DNA of 64,000 nt, taken from positions 124,001-188,000 of the forward strand of contig JACKQL020000017.1 in the NCBI GenBank assembly GCA_018296165.2, given 5' to 3'. The notes beneath the pieces were generated by a model. It was not told where the DNA came from and did no database searches. It saw only the letters and a list, made by a program, of their open reading frames with translations. The number at the start of each line of letters is the position of its first letter. Positions within the stretch are counted from its first letter, which is position 1. Position numbers and translations under genes: made by a program. Source of the stretch: Termitomyces sp. T153. Lineage: Eukaryota > Basidiomycota > Agaricomycetes > Agaricales > Lyophyllaceae. Shown here in pieces: positions 56,006 to 64,000 of the stretch.

Positions 56006-59000
56006 AATAGGATTCTTGGGGGCTGGAGTTAGTTTGACCACATTGAACACCAAATGAAGCTGGCACATCCCCACAGGGAGCCAGAGTTGATAGGCTAGGG
56101 GCCCTACCTGCTGTTCCACCATGAAAGGTCCCAACTGGCAGTGTAACAGCTTTTTTGAGGGTCAGTAGTCATAATGTCAGAGGCAGCCCATGCATAGGTG
56201 CCATTCAGTATTAAGGAAGAATGGGGAGAACTGGGTGGATGCATGAATGTGGTTGTTGTATTAGAACTTGGCATTGGGGAGGAGTTCATCCCAGTCATCC
56301 TAGTGCTTATTACAGAAAAGGCAGAAATACTGCTCCAACTCCTAGTTCACACATTTAGTCTGGCTGTTGGACTGCAGGTAGTAGGCAGTGGAGGTGTGAA
56401 GCTTCATGCCAAGTAGTCAGTAGAGCTTCCTGGTGAAGTCCACCACAAATTGTGGTCTCTGGTCAGAGACATAGGTGTTAGAGAGGCCATGGAGCTTCCA
56501 GATGCTCTTCCAGTATAGGTTTGCAGCACCCATGGCAGAGCAGGTAGTGTGGGTTGGAATAAAGTGTGCTCACTTGCCATACAGGTCCATCACCACCATG
56601 ATCATGTCATAATCATGGGCATCAGGGAGTTCTACAATGAAGTCTATAGAAGCCATGCTTCATTGTTTCATAGGCATGGGCAGCAGGTGTAGCTATCCAT
56701 AGGGGAGGCAGCATTGGGGCTTGGTCTAGAGACAGAGATTGCATGTACTAGTGTAGAACCCAATATACCAGGACATCTGAGGCCACTAGTAGTTCTGCAA
56801 TACCAGCTCCAACATTTTCCATTGTCTAGGGTGCTCCACAATGCAGGAGTTGTGGTGTTGCTCCACAATCCTCAAATGGAGCTCCAGAACATTGGGCACA
56901 TAGATACAATCCCTGAAGGTCAGGATCCCATCTTGGAGGGCCCATTTGTCTGTGCAGACCAATTTGGCACCAGTGGTGTGCCCTAACTTTAGCATCTGGG
57001 CAGCCTGCACAATGAGTTCCTCCTGCTGACTGTCTTGATTACTCCACTGAATGTCCTGGAGAATGCTCACCTCTGCTCCTTTGATGGCTAGACTCTCCAT
57101 GGCTTGGATTGCAAACAGTTCAGGGCAGAGAAGCACAATGTTGCTGTTATCCTCCCCCCCTGTGCTATGGTCTGCTTTTCAGGACAGGGCATCTAGTTTC
57201 CCCATGCTCTAGCTAGGCTTGTGGTGCAACAAGAAGTCAAAGTTGGCAAGGTAGAGGGACCACCAGGCCTGTCAGTGATTGAGCTTCTTGGCTGTCCAGA
57301 AGTATTCAAGGTTCTTATAATCTGTCCAGACCTCAAACTTGTGCTGCATGCCTTCCAGGAAGTGCCACCACTCCTCAAATGACTGGATGATGGCCAGCAT
57401 CTCCTTGTCATGGATCTTGTAGTTCTGCTCTACCACATTCAGGCTCTTGGAGTAAAAGGCCACCAGATGCCACTTCCCATCCTCTGGTGATTGCTGTGAG
57501 AGCACAGCCCCAGTGGCAAAGTTGGAGCTGTTGGCTTCCATTTGAAAGGGGGAGTTGTCATCTGGGAAGAGGAGGACAGGTCCAGATGTCACAGTGCACT
57601 TGAGGGCATTAAAGGCTGCCTGCTCCAGAGGCTCCCAACTTCATGCAACATCCTTTCCAGTGAGGTCAAATAGCAGACAGGCATGGTGTGAGAAGTTCTG
57701 GATGAATCTCCAGTAGAAGTTCACAAAGCTGAGGAATGCCTGCACCTTCTTCTTGTTCTTGGGCTATGGCCACTCCACCACACCTGCTACCTTTACTGAG
57801 TCCATCTCTGCAGCTCCTTGCAAGATGATCAGGCTGAGATACTTGATCTGAGTGTTAAAACTCACACTTCTCTGGTTTGAGGTAGAGCTGGTGCTGGCAG
57901 AGGTGTTCCAGAACAAGGCAAGTGATCTAATAGTGTTCTTCCAGCATTTTGGTGTAGATGAGGATGTTGTCAAGGTATATACACACTATGCCCTATGCAA
58001 TGAGATCCCAGAAGATGTTGTTCATCATTGTCTGGAAAGTGGCAGGGCTATTGGTGAGTCCAAAGAATGTAATGAGCAGTTCAAACAATCCCCAGTTGGT
58101 CTGAAAAGCAGCATTCCATTCATCTCCTTCTTGGATGCACACATTGTTGTAGCCCTACCAAACATCCAGTTTAGTGAATTATTGTGCACCCTGGAGGTTG
58201 TTGATGAGCTCGGAGATGAGGGGGAGGGAGTAGCAGTTCTTCATCACCATGGCATTGAGAACCTGATAATCCTGGACCAGTCAGAGCAAGCCATCCTTCT
58301 TCTTGATGAAGAAGACCAGAGAAGCCATGGGGGACTTGGAAGAGTGGATGTGACCACAGTCCAGGTTCTCTTGCAGGAAGGCATTGAGCTTGTTCTGCTC
58401 CCTGGGTGCTAGCAGGTAGACCTTATAGCTGGAGGGTGTGAAATCTGGCAGCAGTTTAATGGCATGGTCCCACCTCTTGCACTCTAGAAGCAAGTTGAAC
58501 AAGGCTTTGGAGAACACATCCTTAAATGCATGGAGGTAGGAGAGCATGACATCTTGGAACTCTCAGGGCAGCGTTAGCAGCAAATGCCTGGGCTAGCCAC
58601 TGGAATGTAGTTTGGCTAGCCCAAATCTCTGCAACTGAGGGCAGTGGGTGTACAGTGGTAGCATAGATCTGGTCCCCCACTTCTACTGCTTTGTCTAGGA
58701 GCTCTAGCTTGTATACACCACCAAACTCCTCTCCACACTCCTCCTTCAGAGCTCTGCCACTGCTCCAGCTGTCCTTGTAGAAGGCCTCTCTATGAGGGAA
58801 TGCCAGAGGTGGGAGATCTAGGAGGTCCAGATTGGTGAAGGGGATATGCCTGGCATGACATGTGCAGATGGCCATGTGCTGTCAGACTCAGGCCCAGCAT
58901 TCTTCCCTGTCTTTGGTGGCACAGGCAGAGCACTTCCAAGAGCACCTGCTCATGATTACCTCTCCTTTAGTTCAATCTAGCTTAGGATTGTGCTTATGGA

Positions 59001-59545
59001 GCCATGCAAAACCAAGGATCATGTCCTGCTTACTCAAGCTGGTAACAGCAAAGATAATATGCTCTGCATGATTTCAATAGCAGAGGACCAGGTCGACCAT
59101 GGAGCTAATGGTGCCTGCTTTGTTGGGTGTACCATCAATGTTGTAGACTGGAATCAGCTTGGGGAGGGGCTGTGTGGTCAGACTATGGCATTTGACAAAC
59201 TCCAAGTCCAAACATAGTCCTGTTGTTCCACTATCCAGAAGAGCTGTGACTCTGCAAGTTTGCTGGGTGTCCATGGTCTCTATTTCAACATCAAGGCACA
59301 GAAAGTTGGCAGACAGGCTAGAAGCCATCATGTACAGTCAGAGAATTTAATGTGCCCAGGCAGGGCCATGCCAGCAGACCCTAGGAGATGTTGGGGAGCT
59401 TGGCAGGGGCTCCAGAGTTGGTATTTGTACATCTGGAAGAGAACATTGAGGTTCTTCTGTCTGGACATTGGAAAAGGTGATTTCATTTTCTATTGGCAAA
59501 CATGAGAACCTGTTAGCACCCAGCAATGGAGGCATACACCTTATC
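56006..59545 (-). pseudogene. Copy F: pol, lacking its 3' end
   Basis: Minus-strand pol in order: protease with the canonical D-S-G triad (LLDSGTTGL, about 59250; the only copy here that keeps it), RT (58550-57750; YLDN instead of YLDD at about 57980), RNase H (57592-57272), H2C2 zinc region (57136-56786), integrase (FIVELPDAHDYD about 56630; later catalytic residues degraded, QTKCVN for QTECVN) and GPY/F (LGPFMVEQQVGPLAYQL). It ends after PAPKNPI, before the chromodomain, at an LTR terminus. The pol start ATG is mutated to ATA. The 50-nt intron-like segment is 59490-59539. Confidence 0.88.
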
Positions 59546-59555
59546 TGTCACTCAA

Positions 59556-60770
59556 CTAAAAATCCTCCTCCAGCTCCAAGAGTGACACACATGCACTGAT
59601 CTCCTCTAGAGTCAACTCTAGTATAGGCTTGTCTGGCAACAGAGCTCTGGTTACAGCCAGCAGTTGCAGGAGGAGTCCCTCCTGCTCTGCCATGAAAAGG
59701 TAATATACCTCCAGGCCCAGAGGGCAGTGCTATGCAAAGTGCCCAAGCTTCTGGCATCTCTGGCACAGCAGTGGCATGGTGTGGAGCTGTTTGGCAGCAT
59801 CCATGTTGATGGGGATACCTGGCAGCAGAGGATGTGTTGCAGAGATGGCTGAAATAAGGGCTGGCATTGGGCAAGCAGGTATGGGGTGGTAGAGGTTAGT
59901 GATTGGAGCAGGGCACATTGCAGAATGTGGGCAGCAGAGCTCCCTCCAAATCTCCATGAGTTGCCACTGGTCCCAGGCCACCTCATACCATGACACAATC
60001 TTTTCATTATCTGAGTAACCCTCCACAATATTGTCAATGTGTTCCACTAGCATGGGGTGCAAGCCATTCCAGAAGGTGAGGCATAATTGAAGGCCATTGG
60101 AGTAGGCAGCTTGCTTGACCAGAGCCCAAAACAAGTCAATGTACTTGTCCAATGTACACTTTCCTTGCCCATATTGCTCTCTATTGTGTAGTGTCAACAC
60201 CACAGTCTTGGCAGGGTCTAGCAGGAAAAACTCCATGCAGAAGTCCTTCTCAAAGGCAGCCCAGTCCAAAAATCTTCCAACACTTCTGGGGTGACAGAAG
60301 ACTTGTAGCATGTAGGTGGAGGCACATCTGCTCTTCATGTATAACAGTACCCAGGCTATTTTCAATGCATCAGAGTTGAAGGCATCCCTACTGAGGTGGA
60401 TGTAGGTGAGGCAAGATTGAAGGAATTGTTCCCTGCCAGGGCAGGCACCATTGTATGCATCTGGTAGGGTAGAGCACAGGATCTGTGGCTGTAGGGTCAT
60501 TGGAGCTGTGGGGACAGATGCAGATGCAGTTGGGACTGGTTCTGCAGCTGGGGGAGGTGTGGAAGTAGGAGTTAGGCATTCAAGCAGTGCCTGAAGTGAC
60601 TGGGAGATAAGATCTGTAGTTTGATAGAGGGTAGAGAGTTTGGTTGTATAGTGGGTGAGAGATGATTGCATTAATTACACCTGGGCTTCTAGGTGTAGCA
60701 GATGGGTCCAGGCTTTGTCCTGCAGAGCTGGAGCCTCCAAGGGTGTGTCTGGGTTGGCAAGCTGAGACAT
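59556..60770 (-). pseudogene. Copy F: gag
   Basis: The longest open gag in the window (313 codons, 60671-59730). It covers the coiled leader (LISQSLQALLECLTP), the capsid block (LQSCLTYIHLSRDAFNSD, EYIDLFWALV-type) and the zinc knuckle start CQRCQKLGHFA, where a Gln codon has become TAG before the last Cys. The C-terminus is LEEDF-TAG (59558-59556). F is the best-preserved copy overall. Confidence 0.88.
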
Positions 60771-60863
60771 AGAACTATGTGGTGCTTAATCCTGGTAGGA
60801 AAGCAATGGATAGTGGCTCAGAGGTTCCTTACTACTATGAGGGGCTTCTAGACCAGTTTTAGG

Positions 60864-60874
60864 AGACTTGTTCT
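60864..60874 (-). promoter_or_regulatory. Copy F: self-priming PBS
   Basis: AGAACAAGTCT on the minus strand, 2 nt from the LTR end, is the exact reverse complement of the LTR R-start motif at 61014-61004. Confidence 0.8.
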
Positions 60875-60876
60875 GC

Positions 60877-61246
60877 TGTAAGGGCAACCTCTGGGGCAGT
60901 GGATCAGAGTTACACAGCTAGCAGAGGGGAATCCAAAGTATATTAGCAGGAGTAGACAATGATACAATCAGTAACTAATCATCTAGCAGAGGGAAATCTG
61001 AAGAGAACAAGTCTAAGGATCCCCACTGTTCAGTACAGCACATCAGTGGGCAGTGGAGGCATGGGAACTACTGTACAGAAGGCCAGAGCTAGTCCTAACC
61101 CTAGGACAATGATTGATGAGGGTAATACAGAGAACTCTGTAGTTCTCTAGAGATTGACAGGATTCTGAAATGAACCCCAGAGACATTGAACAAGCTGTGG
61201 AAGTGCTGGAGTAGGTTGTGGAGGTTGGAAATGGAGTCCCCTGACA
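60877..61246 (-). mobile_element. Copy F: 5' LTR (family 2)
   Basis: A 370-bp LTR, ends TGTCA...TTACA on the minus strand, closely like those of D, E and G. Its outer end abuts the internal region of element I. Confidence 0.82.
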
Positions 61247-62214
61247 GTTCCCCTCACATGCCCCCCACTTCCCCACCCTCTACTCTAAACCCTCAGCCTG
61301 ACACTCTACTCTTGTGTCTCTCACCCATCTGCTCTGTGATCCATGCCAAGTCCCACCCCTGCTCTGCCAACATATAGGCAGCATGCCAGCTCAACAAGAT
61401 TGAGCACTTCTCATGCCATGCCTGACAAGGGAGACACACTGATGCATTGCAATGAGAGGCCAGTGCTGGCACCAAGAACTTCCACCTCTCCTCACAATAA
61501 GCACAGAAGGCACACTATGCAAATGATCAGCCAGAGCACAGAAGTAAGCCTACCAACCTACTAGAGCTTCCTCTTGATAGCACTCAAGGGTTGGGGGACC
61601 CCATGTTCACTTCATTGCCTCTGCAAACTTCTCCAGAGTCACATCCACCTGCACAACACACAGCAACTCCAGAACAACCATCACCACCTCCAGCTTAAAG
61701 CTTGGCCTGGAAGAATGCATCAGAGCTGACCATGTCAAACTCCCACATTGAGACAAAGCCCCAGAAGGACCTGCCACTGCTACAGATAGCTCTGTCAAAG
61801 CTCAATCAATGACTCCAGAGCTCAAGAAAGCCAGACTCACAACTGCAATACATTGACTGCACCTTCTTGCAATCCTGCTAACAATTGAACTTGGTACAGC
61901 AGGCCTTGTACTCTGTCCACATGTCAATGCACTTCTTGTTGGAGAGCAGGAGGTCAAAGAATCAACAGATGAGAAGGCTGGCTCAGACACTGAGGAAGAC
62001 ATTGGAAGAGTGGGGGAAGCACTGAGGTACATCTGACTCTTTTAATTGATTAAAAGAGCCTCCTTACAAACAGCAGCCATGCTTAAACTTTGTTCCCTAT
62101 GCTGCTGCTGCTTGCTGTGGTTTGATCAATATTACTTGGCTTTAGCTCCCATGCTCTACTGATCCCCAAGTCATGCCACACATCTCAAGGGTCTCAATGC
62201 TGAAGGGGGGGTGA
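61247..62214 (+). pseudogene. Element I (family 1): 3' internal region with polypurine tract
   Basis: The sequence ends GCTGAAGGGGGGGTGA right before the LTR at 62215, a typical polypurine tract for plus-strand priming. A broken frame reads LTTAIHWLHLLAILLTIELG and later LVGEQEVKESTDEKAGSDTE; I do not recognise its family. No RT or integrase motif survives, so the superfamily of family 1 is inferred only from its LTR and self-priming layout. Confidence 0.55.
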
Positions 62215-63254
62215 TGTCACAACCCACTCCCAGACCCCTGACTCTCTGCTCCAAGCCACCTGCTTTCCTGAGGTTCCTCCCAGACTCACTCCAACCATTT
62301 TTCATCCATGGCACCCATTCCAGCTAACTTCAATGCTTCCCCAGCAAACCCCAACATGTCCTCTGCAAATCCCATTATTTCTCTTCCCCTTCCAAAGCTC
62401 CCAGGCCCCTCCAACATCTCTCCTGACCCAGGTACATGTCACTAACTCACACCCCCAACCTACATGACTACTCTGGAACTCCCCAACAACTATAGAGTGG
62501 ACCATGCTCCCATCAGATCCCATCAGGATATCACTGCAGCCCACCATCTAATTAGAGCTGATACCTGTTGACCCCATGCAGCCCTGACAAGCCCCATCAT
62601 CACACACCTAGTCCCTGGAGAAAGTCCAGTAGTTAGTATATAAGGTGTAGGGTAGCATTCATTACCTTAGTCTTGATATTACTTTACTTGGTTACTTGTG
62701 TCTCATGTTTCTCTCTGTTATGTTTCCTGGTCTTGCCTCTGTTTCTATTCTTGGTCTCAAATCTACTCCTTTCTCAGTTCCATCTTATCTTGACTTTGTC
62801 TTGTCTGTCTCTATTTCCTTTATCATTCTTAAGTTCCTTTCAACTCTGACATCATTGCAAACTCCATGCACATGCTATGACCCTTCAAACATTCATACTA
62901 TAACCCTAGACCTTGCCCTATGCTTAGCCCTGGAACCCATCACACTTAATTAATTCCTCATCAAACTCTGGCTCCACTCCCATCACTTGCAAAGCCTCCA
63001 CTTACCCCACAGCCCACACACTTGCTTATGGACTTATACCTGATGCCTGCACAAGCTCAACATTTAATCTACTTGGTCTTAGACTTCCCTGGATCACTCC
63101 AGACTTGCTTGGACCACTCCCCCTAACATCTCCTCACAAATATCTAAAGTTCAAACCATCTCCAGAGTGCTAGATTATAAGCACAGGACATTGCATCCAC
63201 CTAGTAAGGAGTCACCCAGTTAAGCTGAGCCCCCATGATCAATGGAACTTGACA
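62215..63254 (+). mobile_element. Element I: 3' LTR of family 1
   Basis: A 1040-bp LTR with ends TGTCA...TGACA. TATA box TATATAA at 62637-62643, and the R-start motif AGTCTTGATATT at 62669-62680, 32 nt downstream of the TATA box as expected for a transcription start. The 5 nt on either side (GGTGA, CATCA) differ, which fits a 3' LTR rather than a solo LTR. Confidence 0.85.
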
Positions 63255-63272
63255 CATCAGTCCAAACAATTA

Positions 63273-63912
63273 TATCTGTTGAAGCATTTTGCCAATAAGT
63301 GGCATCTACAAATCAAACATTGATTGCCTTTGGAATGATTTCAAGAAGCCATTGCAGGTTGATAAATACTGGCATGCATTGTACTTTTGCCTGCCATTTT
63401 ACAGTACATCTCTGTAAGGGCAGAACAACCCCAAGAGAGAACATTCAACATCCATTTCAAATGTACAGCTAACATTTGCCATGTGCAAAGTGATGGGTGT
63501 TATAAGAGGTCTCAATGAAGGCTTTGACTTTTGTAGTGATGTCAGTGATGGCATCATTGGTGAGAGTAATTGAGCCTGCATTAATGTTGACACAGAACCC
63601 AATAATCTTCAATTTTCCACTGAAATCCTTTTTTTTCTCCTCCCATGGACATCCTATCACATCCCAGAAGATAAGAAGCTGCACTTGTTGCTTTGGTTGT
63701 AGAATATCTTTGTATCTCACCAGATTCAATGCTTTATCCCACAAGAAGAAGTTGTTTCTAAGCACATGAAGGTTGGTTATTGCAAGTTTCTTTATCTCTA
63801 ACCAGCACATCAAACCTGACACTGTGCACCAGCAATGTAGTAAAGTGTGATTACCAAAAACCAGATGGTGAACTATGTGCCATATTTCCCCTACATCAAA
63901 AACTTGATACAA
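63273..63912 (-). pseudogene. Reverse-transcriptase fragment of an agaricomycete retroelement (DIRS-like?)
   Basis: The minus strand reads LLIFWDVIGCPWEEKKKDF, then LKIIGFCVNINAGSITLTND and, after a stop, LQWMLNVLSWGCSALTEMY. The block order (LWDELGIPH-E-KKQ, IIGFxVDPNAMTLTL, LGWxNWALNVFPLLRPAL-type) is one I associate with a large class of agaricomycete RT-bearing elements, possibly related to tyrosine-recombinase (DIRS) elements. The position expected to be YVDD reads LRNN, so it is inactive. No integrase or recombinase lies in the window. Confidence 0.6.
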
Positions 63913-63978
63913 TTGCTATAAGGGATGAGCAGGAAGGTTCAAAAAGGCACTAGCCATGTCAAGATAATAGAACATCAT

Positions 63979-64000
63979 TGTCATGACCCACTCCCAGGAC
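63979..64000 (+). mobile_element. Start of another family 1 LTR at the window edge
   Basis: The last 22 bases begin TGTCATGACCCACTCCC, the same as the outer end of the LTR at 1556-2617 and close to the start of 62215. The rest lies outside the window. Confidence 0.65.

Noticed and set aside
60915..60935. GCAGAGGGGAATCCA-type sequence as a tRNA primer site
   Set aside because: It lies inside the LTR, occurs twice, and the self-complementary 11-mer next to the LTR end is a better primer site.

Overview
The window looks like nuclear DNA of a filamentous basidiomycete, probably an agaricomycete. The intact genes carry many short introns of about 50-70 nt. The best gene is a ligninolysis-type glyoxal oxidase. 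The repeats are chromodomain Ty3/Gypsy elements and a reverse-transcriptase fragment of a type I associate with agaricomycetes. I saw no rRNA, tRNA gene, CRISPR array or bacterial-type operon.

Layout. (1) 1-6.65 kb: decayed retrotransposons in head-to-head orientation. Copy A (minus) abuts copy B (plus); each carries a solo LTR of another family in its gag gene, with perfect 5-bp target duplications. (2) 6.7-7.7 kb: a SINE-like retroposon with a tRNA-like head, a CAAT-repeat tail and a 14-bp target duplication. (3) 7.9-29.5 kb: about 21 kb with no convincing intact gene, made of old diverged repeats. These include a degenerate ~200-bp tandem module, co-linear repeat pairs and a possible receptor-gene remnant. 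(4) 29.6-37.7 kb: the gene island, all on the plus strand: glyoxal oxidase (11 exons), a protein-kinase-like gene, a small hydrophilic protein and a large membrane/disordered protein. (5) 37.9-39.3 kb: a broken GH92 alpha-mannosidase gene (minus), cut at its 5' end by a dispersed repeat. (6) 39.5-64 kb: a dense nest of retroelements (copies D, C, H, G, E, F, I), a pogo-like transposon end and a reverse-transcriptase fragment; another LTR starts at the last 22 bases.

The most informative system is in the retroelements. In the main chromovirus family (gag / protease-RT-RNase H-integrase-chromodomain, LTR about 285-370 bp) an 11-nt motif inside the LTR is the exact reverse complement of the 11 nt lying 2 nt after the LTR. 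This is the hallmark of Tf1-type self-priming. A second family with ~1.05-kb LTRs shows the same arrangement with an unrelated 12-nt motif. The main family also keeps a gag stop codon followed 11 nt later by a pol start, with a 50-nt intron-like segment at the junction in five copies. All gag-pol copies are mutated, and the retroelement blocks are almost free of CpG while the genes are not, which fits methylation-driven decay.

Limits: all identifications come from reading motifs and aligning copies by eye. No database search, RNA data or divergence calculation was available. Retroelement edges without a target duplication are approximate.
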